Origin: an uncultured Pedobacter sp.
Lineage (GTDB): Bacteria > Bacteroidota > Bacteroidia > Sphingobacteriales > Sphingobacteriaceae
Direction of reading: 5' to 3'
Assembly: GCF_913776295.1 (NCBI RefSeq)
Contig: NZ_CAJYOJ010000060.1
Span: 62,001-126,000 of the forward strand
Length of the DNA stretch: 64,000 bases
The notes beneath the pieces were generated by a model. It did not search any database, was not told the origin of the DNA, and worked only from the letters and a program-made list of their open reading frames with translations. Of the stretch, positions 36,848 to 45,749 are shown in pieces (positions within the stretch are counted from its first letter, which is position 1; every line of letters begins with the position of its first letter). Both the position numbers and the translations under genes were made by a program.

Positions 36848-38299
36848 TTAACCCAAGCTATTGGTAAACTTCATTCTGATTCCGCTCTGAAAGTTGAGGA
36901 TTATTTTAAAAATTTCAATTAGGGTTACCTTCTCAATTTTGGTTAAACTATCAATTTCAATAAAGTTATTGGGTGCAGCCTGATCATTGATGATCAGATT
37001 GGCCTGATGTTTTAACCTTAAACCCATCAGGTAATAGTATGATTGGGAAAGTTCATTAAATTGCTGTTCGCTAAAAACGCGCAGATCTCTTAAAGCTTTT
37101 AAACGTTCCCCGGTGTTTTCTTTCTGGAAAATCCTGTTCTGTAAGGCATAAACCCTCGCCAGGTCTACAATTGGCGTCATGGCTGTTTTAATATCAAATA
37201 CCTCTTTTTTGTGGATTTTCTGTGTTCTGATATTTTTAAAATAGGTAAGGGGTGGCTCATACAATAAAGCATTTTTGGCCAGGTATACATAAAATTTTTC
37301 AATTGGTTTTTGCAATTCCTCATCCACAAAGGCCCTTAAACTTTCCATGATGGCCAAATCGCCATAAATAGCCCTGCAATCAAAAAAAGCGGCAAATTTC
37401 ACGGCAGTTTCAGGCAAAGCTTCTTCAATCCAATTTTTATAATTGTATTTCCAGTGTGATAATGAATGGGTCCAGTTTGGATTGGTGGCCATATAATCGC
37501 CGTCACAATATACAAAGCCTACAAAATTCAGCTTGTCAGAAACCTGGGTGGCCAGATCGAGGAAATAAGAACGCACGGCCGCCCTGTTTTCTTCTTCGGT
37601 ATCTTCATAAATGATGGCATTGTCCTGATCGGTTTTCAAGCTCAGTTCTTTTCTGCCCTCACTACCCAAAACCATAAATACAAATTTTGCTGGTGGCGGA
37701 CCCAATTTTGCAATAACATCTTCAATAATCTTAAAAGAGATCGTATCTGCAATGGTGGTAACCACCTCATTTACAATTTTCGAATGTACACCCCTGGTGA
37801 GCAGTTGAGATACAATGCCTGGTACTTTCTGCCATTTTGATTTTAAATCACTGGCATTTACAGCCGATTTTACCGATTGGATAAAAACCAACGGAGATTC
37901 TGCCTGCTCACTTAACAGGCGGTTTCTGCTTAAAAAACCAACAAAATTTCCATTGTCGTTTACCAATAGATAGCGTGATTTTTTACTGAACATCATTAAT
38001 ATTGCCTCATATACATAGGCGTCAGGCGTTATGGTCACAATATTGCTGTCCATCACTTCGTCAATAGGCAAATTGGCGTCCAGTTGCTTCGCAATTACAT
38101 TATCCCTAAGCGTAATATCAGTTACGAAGCCCAGGTAATCATCCTGATCATTTTTAATAAAAAGACAGCTGGTTTTTTGCTCCGACATTTTAATGGCAGC
38201 TTCAAAAATTGGTGTGCCAGGGCTGCAACTCACAATTTTTCTAAAAGTAATGTCTCCAATACGGGCTGTATAAATTTGATCGGATAGTTTATCTTCCAT
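36848..38299 (-). CDS. CBS-pair/DUF294 nucleotidyltransferase-like protein
   Basis: 483 residues. Two CBS domains come first (about 10-135; ITFRKIVSCSPGTPIFEAAIKMSEQKTSCLFI and DSNIVTITPDAYVYEAILMM). They are followed by a DUF294 nucleotidyltransferase-like domain with the GSEGRKELSLKTDQDNAII motif (Gly-Ser and the Asp pair), and a C-terminal substrate-binding-like helical domain. CBS domains bind adenine nucleotides, so the protein may sense energy state and act on a nucleotide or protein. The upstream exonuclease gene overlaps it by 11 bases. Relatives lie next to acetyl-CoA synthetase or acetate transport genes in gammaproteobacteria, which is not the case here. Confidence 0.88.
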   Translation of the reverse strand: MEDKLSDQIYTARIGDITFRKIVSCSPGTPIFEAAIKMSEQKTSCLFIKNDQDDYLGFVTDITLRDNVIAKQLDANLPIDEVMDSNIVTITPDAYVYEAILMMFSKKSRYLLVNDNGNFVGFLSRNRLLSEQAESPLVFIQSVKSAVNASDLKSKWQKVPGIVSQLLTRGVHSKIVNEVVTTIADTISFKIIEDVIAKLGPPPAKFVFMVLGSEGRKELSLKTDQDNAIIYEDTEEENRAAVRSYFLDLATQVSDKLNFVGFVYCDGDYMATNPNWTHSLSHWKYNYKNWIEEALPETAVKFAAFFDCRAIYGDLAIMESLRAFVDEELQKPIEKFYVYLAKNALLYEPPLTYFKNIRTQKIHKKEVFDIKTAMTPIVDLARVYALQNRIFQKENTGERLKALRDLRVFSEQQFNELSQSYYYLMGLRLKHQANLIINDQAAPNNFIEIDSLTKIEKVTLIEIFKIILNFQSGIRMKFTNSLG

Positions 38300-39005
38300 T
38301 AAAAAATCCCTGTAAAATTCTTTTAAAAGAAAATTCTTTTCTCTTTTCTTTCTCCATGTTAAAAGTATGTTCCTGTTGGTACACTGAAGTTAAGCTAATT
38401 TTACCTGTTTTTAAAAGGTGAAAGAAAATTTTTGCGGTATTTAACGTATCAGATAAAGCGTTATGAATATTTTCAGGTACTTCATTGAATAAAATGGTAT
38501 AAAATTTATCCAGCTTTAAATGGCTGATGACGGTATTCGTGATATAAGGTGCGCTTGCCTTCATGGTACAGAAAAAGGAGAGGTTTTTAAAAATGTTTCC
38601 TTTGCCGATGCGGTATAGTTCAACATTTACCATGTGATAATCAAGTTCAATAAAATGCCCGATAACCAAAGGTTTATATTTTTCTATATCTTCAGAAAAC
38701 TGAATCATTACCTGCTCTTTATTTTCGCCATGATCATGTAGATATTCAGGGGTAATTTGGTGAATTTTTAATGCCGCCTTATCAATGGTGAAGCCGGTAT
38801 TTTTAATGTAGTGATTTTCGCGCTTGATTTCGCGGTAAGATTGGTCGTAAATAACCCAGGCAATCTGGACAATATAAGGCCAGTTCTTTTCTTTAGAATA
38901 AGGGGCCGTCCAGTTTTTTGGCAGACCTGAGGTTTCGGTATCGACAACGAGGAAGTATGCTTGCAATTCTGATTGGTTAGATAAATAGTAGCGATGTGAT
39001 TTCAA
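38289..39005 (-). CDS. DnaQ-like 3'-5' exonuclease (partner of the CBS protein)
   Basis: 238 residues of the DEDDh exonuclease superfamily. Exo I is LVVDTETSGLP (Asp and Glu). Exo II is the region VIGHFIELDYHMVNVEL with Asp. Exo III is HNALSDTLNTAKIFFHLL with His and Asp. Its stop codon overlaps the start of the CBS/DUF294 gene by 11 bases, so they are translated as a coupled pair. This pairing of an exonuclease-like and a CBS-nucleotidyltransferase-like protein recurs in distant bacteria, which implies a joint function that is still unclear. Confidence 0.88.
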   Translation of the reverse strand: MKSHRYYLSNQSELQAYFLVVDTETSGLPKNWTAPYSKEKNWPYIVQIAWVIYDQSYREIKRENHYIKNTGFTIDKAALKIHQITPEYLHDHGENKEQVMIQFSEDIEKYKPLVIGHFIELDYHMVNVELYRIGKGNIFKNLSFFCTMKASAPYITNTVISHLKLDKFYTILFNEVPENIHNALSDTLNTAKIFFHLLKTGKISLTSVYQQEHTFNMEKEKRKEFSFKRILQGFFNGR

Positions 39006-39126
39006 AGATAACTATTATTTGGCAGCTGCGTAAAAGAAAATATGCGTAATCCGGTTGTTTTGGAGAGGAGTAGAAACTAAGCCGTCTAACAGTACTGGCA
39101 TTAAAAGAGTATTTCCGAACAAATCA

Positions 39127-39867
39127 CTATTGACTAATCAGCAAAAATATTACAGCTGCCAAAACGGATCCGATAATTGGTCCAGTTATGGGTATCCAGG
39201 CATATGCCCAGTTACTATTTCCTTTTCCCTTCATTGGGATCAAAAAGTGAATCATCCGCGGGCCCAAATCTCTTGCCGGATTGATGGCATATCCGGTTGT
39301 TCCCCCTAGTCCCAAGCCAATCACCCAAACTAGAAATGCTACCGGGATTGCGCCAATTGAACCTAGGCCAATAGGTGTCGTAACTGTTTCTTTCGTACCC
39401 ATGCTGGCATCCGTAAAGTAAAAAATCACAAATATTAAAACGAAAGTGCCCATAATTTCCGAGAACAGATTTGACGGCGTATTTCGGATGGCTGGAGCGG
39501 TTGCGAAAGGTGCAGCCTTTAAAGCCTGATCGTCAGTAGCATCGAAATGATCTTTATACAAAAGCCAAACCAGAAAAGAACCTGTCATGGCTCCGGCTAA
39601 CTGGGCCATGATGTAAAATGGAACCATGGCCCAGCTAAAACCTTTTCCGATGGCAAGTCCGAGGGTTACGGCGGGATTTAAATGTGCTCCGCTGTACGGA
39701 CCGGCAACAACAACACCTACAAACACAGCAAGCGCCCAGGCCGTTGTAATGACCATCCACCCACCATCATTTCCTTTAGTGCCTTTGAGTACTACGTTAG
39801 CTACCACACCATTTCCCAGAAGAATCATTAGTGCTGTGCCCATAAATTCTGCAAGATATACATTCAT
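39127..39867 (-). CDS. glpF: Glycerol facilitator-type aquaporin (MIP family)
   Basis: 246 residues from the start at 39867 (MNVYLAEFMGTALMILLGNGVVANVVL). The start at 39909 would overlap glpK by 14 bases and adds 14 unconserved residues. The two half-helix pore motifs are HLNPAVTLGLAIG and GYAINPARDLGPRM. The residue after the second NPA box (Arg-Asp) is the glyceroporin type, consistent with glycerol uptake. Six transmembrane helices. Last gene of glpD-glpK-glpF, so it supplies glycerol to the kinase. Confidence 0.93.
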   Translation of the reverse strand: MNVYLAEFMGTALMILLGNGVVANVVLKGTKGNDGGWMVITTAWALAVFVGVVVAGPYSGAHLNPAVTLGLAIGKGFSWAMVPFYIMAQLAGAMTGSFLVWLLYKDHFDATDDQALKAAPFATAPAIRNTPSNLFSEIMGTFVLIFVIFYFTDASMGTKETVTTPIGLGSIGAIPVAFLVWVIGLGLGGTTGYAINPARDLGPRMIHFLIPMKGKGNSNWAYAWIPITGPIIGSVLAAVIFLLISQ

Positions 39868-39895
39868 CACATTTAAAATCTTATTAATCCCCTGA

Positions 39896-41422
<1,527 letters not shown>

Positions 41423-41425
41423 TTA

Positions 41426-42991
41426 TTAGTTAGATTGATGATAAAGGTAACCATCGGCTAATTGATTAAAAGATTCAATTTGATCGGCCTCCCACTTCTC
41501 ATCTGCAGATAATTCTTTGGAAAGGAGAGAGGCTACCTTGGGCGCCATATCCTTTGCAGCCTGTGCATCAATAACTAATACCCTCAGCCTCCTGCTTAAA
41601 ATATCTTCTACAGTTTCTGCCATTTCATTCCTTGCAGACCAAACCACTTCTGCTTCAACAAAAGGAAAAGAAGGATGTAATGGTTTTCCAAGGCCAGGGT
41701 GTTCATTAATTAAGGCTTTAATTTTATTGCAGTCAGTTCCGTATATAGCTAAATGACTGTTTTCTTTAATGCTGGTGCTGCCATGTATGCTTAAATTTTG
41801 TGTTAAACATGCTTTTGGGTTTAAACCGGCTTGCGCAATGGCTAAATCGACTGTTTCTTCTGCCATTAGGCGATAGGTAGTCCATTTACCCCCGGTTATG
41901 GTTATCAATCCCTTTGCAGAAACAATAAGTTTATGGTCTCTGCTGATTTCCTTCGTACTATTCGTATCGCCCTTGGCAGGGGCTGCCAGGGGGCGTAAAC
42001 CTGAGAATACGCTTAAGATATCTTTTGCTTTGGGTTTACGGTCGAAATAGCCAGCTGCCGTAGCCAGAATAAAATCTACTTCTTCTTTTAATGCCCTGGG
42101 CTCTAAACTATGCTGGTTTAAAGGAGTATCTGTGGTGCCTACCAATAAATGTTCATGCCAGGGAACGGCAAATAACACCCGGCCATCAGCGGTTTTTGGA
42201 ATCATTAGTGCAGATTCACTGTTTAAAAAGCTTTTGCTCAACACCACGTGTACACCCTGACTTGGCCGTACCATCTTTTTTGTAGCGGGATTGTTCATCT
42301 GCAGAATATCATCAACAAATACGCCTGTTGCATTAATGACAATTTTGCCATTGTATTTTGCTGTTGAGCCAGTTAGCATATCCACCGTTTCGATACCGGT
42401 AACCTTATCTGCACTCTTCAACAGGCCTGTCACTTTGGTATAGGTTAATAACGATGCGCCCTTTTCGATAGCAGTTTGTGCAATGTTAACGGCCAGGCGG
42501 GCATCGTCAAACTTTCCGTCATAATACCTGATGCACCCTTTTAATCCTTGAGCTTTAATACCAGGCATCACGCTTAAGGTTGTTTTTTTAGAGAAAAATT
42601 TAGATTTGCCGAAGCTATATTTTCCCGCTAGCCAATCATAAAGGGTAAGTCCGGTTAAATATTTTACAACAGAAAACCAATTATAGCAAGGAATCAGGAA
42701 TTCTTCCTTATGGACCAGGTGCCTGGCGTTTTGTTGCATCAGGCCACGTTCCTTTAAAGCATGTTTTACCAAACCGATATCGCCCTGTGCAAGATACCTG
42801 ACACCACCATGCACCAGTTTGGTACTCCTGCTGGATGTTCCTTTTGCAAAATCAGATTGTTCTACCAATAGCGTTTTAAAACCGCGGCTTGCGGCATCTA
42901 ATGCGATGCCTAAACCTGTAGCACCTCCGCCGATGATGATAATATCCCAATTTATATGATCAGATAGATGATGTGCATGTAATCTCTTCAT
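41426..42991 (-). CDS. glpD: Aerobic glycerol-3-phosphate dehydrogenase
   Basis: About 521 residues from the start at 42991 (MKRLHAHHLSDHINWDIIIIGGGATGLGIALDAA). FAD enzyme that oxidises glycerol 3-phosphate to dihydroxyacetone phosphate at the membrane and feeds electrons to quinone. Visible segments are GFKTLLVEQSDFAKGTSSRSTKLVHGGVRYL, the IINATGVFVDDIL core, and a C-terminal DAO_C-like domain with EVVWSARNEMAETVEDILSRRLR. First gene of the glpDKF operon, divergent from the DeoR-type regulator. Confidence 0.97.
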   Translation of the reverse strand: MKRLHAHHLSDHINWDIIIIGGGATGLGIALDAASRGFKTLLVEQSDFAKGTSSRSTKLVHGGVRYLAQGDIGLVKHALKERGLMQQNARHLVHKEEFLIPCYNWFSVVKYLTGLTLYDWLAGKYSFGKSKFFSKKTTLSVMPGIKAQGLKGCIRYYDGKFDDARLAVNIAQTAIEKGASLLTYTKVTGLLKSADKVTGIETVDMLTGSTAKYNGKIVINATGVFVDDILQMNNPATKKMVRPSQGVHVVLSKSFLNSESALMIPKTADGRVLFAVPWHEHLLVGTTDTPLNQHSLEPRALKEEVDFILATAAGYFDRKPKAKDILSVFSGLRPLAAPAKGDTNSTKEISRDHKLIVSAKGLITITGGKWTTYRLMAEETVDLAIAQAGLNPKACLTQNLSIHGSTSIKENSHLAIYGTDCNKIKALINEHPGLGKPLHPSFPFVEAEVVWSARNEMAETVEDILSRRLRVLVIDAQAAKDMAPKVASLLSKELSADEKWEADQIESFNQLADGYLYHQSN

Positions 42992-43087
42992 TGGGTTTAA
43001 AAAATAATAAAACGAAACTATTCGCAATTATAAGAAATCATAATCGAAATAATATATGGCATGGGTTAAAAATTTATTAAATATTTG

Positions 43088-43103
43088 TTTAAAATATTTT
43101 AAA
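43088..43103. promoter_or_regulatory. AT-rich palindrome between glpD and its regulator, possible operator
   Basis: TTTAAAATATTTTAAA is a perfect 16-base palindrome in the 156-base divergent spacer. Its position fits a shared operator, but AT-rich palindromes arise easily here. Confidence 0.35.
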
Positions 43104-43147
43104 GAATGTTTTTATTGCTAATTTGCGGCATGCTAATTTAAGTTATT

Positions 43148-43912
43148 ATGAAGAATTTGGCTGAGAGGCATCAGTTTATTTTAAGTCGTCTGCAACGTGA
43201 TCAATATATAAATGTTGTAGATTTGTGTAAGGAATTGAAAGTATCTTCTGTAACAATAAGAAAGGACTTAAAACTACTGGAAGACAAGAGTCTGCTGTTT
43301 AGAACACACGGTGGCGCAACTGTAAACAATCCCTATACGGTCGACCGTCCGGTTAACGAGAAGGAGAAAATTCAATCAGCGGAAAAGAACAAAATCGGGA
43401 TTGCTGCAGCTACATTACTGAACGATAACGATTCTATTGTAATTGCTTCAGGTACCACAGTGTTATATTTTGCAAAGAACATTGCCCCCGCAACAAATTT
43501 AACGGTGGTTACTTCTGCATTAAACGTAGCACTCGAATTAATGCGCGAACCCAGTATAGAAGTGATACAATTGGGTGGCTTACTTAGAAAAAGTTCTTCG
43601 TCTGTTATGGGTGCTTATGCGGAGCAGGTTTTGCAGGATTTTTATTTCAATAAACTATTTTTAGGGGTAGATGGCATTGACCTGGATTTTGGCATTACCA
43701 CTACAAATGCCATGGAAGCACATTTAAACCGTAAAATGATCGGTGCATCGCAAAGAACGATTGTACTGGCCGATTCTACAAAATTTGGAAAAAGAGGCTT
43801 CGGTAAGATATGCGGATTGGAAGAAATTGATCATATTATTACCGATAAAGGAATTTCTGAACAAATTGTAAAACATTTAGAAGGTTTGGGTGTTACTGTT
43901 ACTATCGTATAG
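43148..43912 (+). CDS. glpR: DeoR/GlpR-family transcriptional repressor
   Basis: 254 residues. The N-terminal DeoR helix-turn-helix is RHQFILSRLQRDQYINVVDLCKELKVSSVTIRKDLKLLEDKSLLFRTHGGA. The C-terminal sugar-phosphate-binding domain has NDNDSIVIASGTTVLYFAK and FNKLFLGVDGIDLDFGITTTNAMEAHLNRKMI. It is divergent from glpDKF with 156 bases between, so it most likely represses that operon and is released by glycerol 3-phosphate, as in other bacteria. The symbol is given from this context and not from a proven ligand. Confidence 0.85.
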   Translation: MKNLAERHQFILSRLQRDQYINVVDLCKELKVSSVTIRKDLKLLEDKSLLFRTHGGATVNNPYTVDRPVNEKEKIQSAEKNKIGIAAATLLNDNDSIVIASGTTVLYFAKNIAPATNLTVVTSALNVALELMREPSIEVIQLGGLLRKSSSSVMGAYAEQVLQDFYFNKLFLGVDGIDLDFGITTTNAMEAHLNRKMIGASQRTIVLADSTKFGKRGFGKICGLEEIDHIITDKGISEQIVKHLEGLGVTVTIV

Positions 43913-43955
43913 CGCATTCCACGCGGACGGTACATCCCAAACATATAATTTGAAC

Positions 43956-44345
43956 ATGGAAAAAAAACGAATACACATTTTAGAAGACGATCAGGAGATT
44001 AGAAACGTAATTGAAATCCTGTTGAAAGAAGAGGGTTTTGAATTGCAGCTTTCCTCATCTTTTGCAGAGCTGAAAAAAAATATCCAGGATGCAATGCCTG
44101 ATCTTTTTTTGTTAGATGTAATGTTACCAGATGGAAACGGAGCAGAAATCTGTGAAGATTTAAAAACGGATATTTTCACTAAACACATCCCGATTATTGT
44201 TATGTCTGCACAGAACAATAGCGAGCAAAAAGCGATTGACGCATTCGCAGATGATTATATCAGCAAACCTTTCGATATTTATAATGTTTTGGAGCGCATT
44301 AATACCCAGTTAAAGAAAAGTTCAGCAAGCAGGACAAAGGTTTAA
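43956..44345 (+). CDS. Single-domain response regulator
   Basis: 129 residues made only of a receiver domain. The start at 43956 gives MEKKRIHILEDDQEI; the 43890 start overlaps glpR and adds 22 unlikely residues. The phosphoacceptor is Asp54 in FLLDVMLPDG, the acidic pair is EDD at 10-12, and the conserved Lys104 is in YISKPFD. No output domain. It may act as a phosphate sink or connector, like CheY or Spo0F. It lies 43 bases after glpR and may share its transcript, followed by a terminator. Confidence 0.9.
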   Translation: MEKKRIHILEDDQEIRNVIEILLKEEGFELQLSSSFAELKKNIQDAMPDLFLLDVMLPDGNGAEICEDLKTDIFTKHIPIIVMSAQNNSEQKAIDAFADDYISKPFDIYNVLERINTQLKKSSASRTKV

Positions 44346-44360
44346 TTGAAATCCGATATT

Positions 44361-44398
44361 AAAAAGAGAGAAGCCAGATAAGTTTCTCTCTTTTTTTT
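44361..44398 (+). terminator. Intrinsic terminator after the receiver gene
   Basis: A stem of AAAGAGAGAA (44363-44372) and TTCTCTCTTT (44383-44392), followed by a T-run; it lies between convergent genes. Confidence 0.75.
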
Positions 44399-44409
44399 AT
44401 TTGATTTTT

Positions 44410-45423
44410 TTAATATTCGATTACCACTTTACCAATAGTTTTCCCACTTTCCAATAAGCGGTGTGCCTCCTTTAGATTTTCAACCGTAAAGCCATTAAAG
44501 GTTTGTGTTAATGTAGGCTTAATGACGCCATCATCTAATAAATTTGCCAATTCACTTAAAATTTGGTGCTGCTTTTCCATATCATCGGTTTGATACATTG
44601 AACGGGTGTACATCAGTTCCCACGAGAAGGTGACGCTTTTGTTTTTTAATTTATTGAGGGCAATTGGCGTGGCGGAACCAGTTATCGATACGATATGTCC
44701 CTGGGGTTTAATCAGCTCTGCCAGGATATCCCAATAGATGTTCAGGTCAACAAAATCGAGTATAAAATCTATTTCCTTAAAACCTGCAGCCTGTACTTCT
44801 GCTACCAGGTTTTGATGATTAACTACCACATCGGCACCCATGGCCTTACACCATTCTTTAGTTTCTGCTCTGGAGGCCGTAGCAATCACTTTTAATCCAC
44901 TTATTTTCTTTGCTAGTTGTATGGCGATAGAGCCAACGCCACCTGCACCACCAATAATCAGGATACTCTTTCCCTTATCCTCTTGATCATTGATGCGGAG
45001 GCGATCATAAAGTGATTCCCAGGCGGTAAGTGCCGTTAATGGCATGGCGGCTGCTTCAGCATAGCTTAATGTTGAGGGTTTTAATCCAACTATGCGTTCA
45101 TCAACTAATTGATATTCGGCATTTGAGCCGCTTCGGGTTAAATCTCCGGCGTAATATACTTCATCCCCAGTTTTAAAAAAGGTAACACCTTCACCAATAG
45201 CTTCCACTGTGCCAACAGCATCCCAGCCAATTACCTTGGGTGTTTCCAGTACGGTGTCTTTCGCGGTGTTCTGGCGGATTTTGAAATCAACCGGATTTAC
45301 GCTGATGGCTTTCATCTTGACAAGTAAATCCCTTCCTTTTGGTTCCGGAACAGGCGTTTCGAACATGATGAAACTTTCTCTTTCGTTTATCGGGAGTGAG
45401 GTTTTAAATCCTATTGCTTTCAT
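44410..45423 (-). CDS. Zinc-type alcohol dehydrogenase / quinone oxidoreductase-like protein
   Basis: 337 residues of the medium-chain dehydrogenase/reductase superfamily. The N-terminal segment VKMKAISVNPVDFKIRQN and the NADPH-binding loop ILIIGGAGGVGSIAIQLAKK fit the quinone oxidoreductase/zeta-crystallin branch, specifically the zinc-binding alcohol dehydrogenase family group (TIGR02817-like). Substrates are not predictable from sequence. Monocistronic, convergent with the receiver gene. Confidence 0.88.
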   Translation of the reverse strand: MKAIGFKTSLPINERESFIMFETPVPEPKGRDLLVKMKAISVNPVDFKIRQNTAKDTVLETPKVIGWDAVGTVEAIGEGVTFFKTGDEVYYAGDLTRSGSNAEYQLVDERIVGLKPSTLSYAEAAAMPLTALTAWESLYDRLRINDQEDKGKSILIIGGAGGVGSIAIQLAKKISGLKVIATASRAETKEWCKAMGADVVVNHQNLVAEVQAAGFKEIDFILDFVDLNIYWDILAELIKPQGHIVSITGSATPIALNKLKNKSVTFSWELMYTRSMYQTDDMEKQHQILSELANLLDDGVIKPTLTQTFNGFTVENLKEAHRLLESGKTIGKVVIEY

Positions 45424-45648
45424 GACTGATCAATTATTTAGTCGTCTTATAATATTTTCTTTCCTATAACGAAAATATAAACTGTTAAACATGGAAAAAA
45501 GATTTATAATATAAATGACACTCGGATTAATGTAAAAGTCTTTAAATTCAGTTTCATGGATGATAACATTTAAAAGAGGAACTTATTTAAAACATTGAGG
45601 GGACATGTAGGTGTCAACTGAAAAAAGTGATGGCGCTCATTTTCTGAG

Positions 45649-45662
45649 TTGAGCCAGGTCAT
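45649..45662. promoter_or_regulatory. Candidate CRP/FNR-type box
   Basis: TTGAG-CCAG-GTCAT resembles the TTGAT-N4-ATCAA dyad. Its centre (45655.5) lies about 41.5 bases upstream of the start predicted from the -7 element. The match is imperfect (second half GTCAT). Confidence 0.3.
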
Positions 45663-45684
45663 TACCACGATCATCAAATAGGGG

Positions 45685-45692
45685 TAGTTTTG
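45685..45692 (+). promoter_or_regulatory. -7 promoter element of the 45750 gene
   Basis: TAGTTTTG matches TAnnTTTG. Predicted transcription start is near 45697, giving a leader of about 50 bases to the ATG at 45750. Confidence 0.5.
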
Positions 45693-45749
45693 CCGTAGAA
45701 ACATTCGGCGTTTCAGGATATGGACTGCCGTTTTACATCAAAAATCACC

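Larger units (their letters stand above)
45424..45749. other. 326-base spacer holding the promoter region of the 45750 gene
   Basis: No gene seen. It contains a TAGTTTTG promoter element (45685-45692) and an upstream imperfect dyad TTGAGCCAGGTCAT (45649-45662) that resembles a CRP/FNR-type site. Confidence 0.5.
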
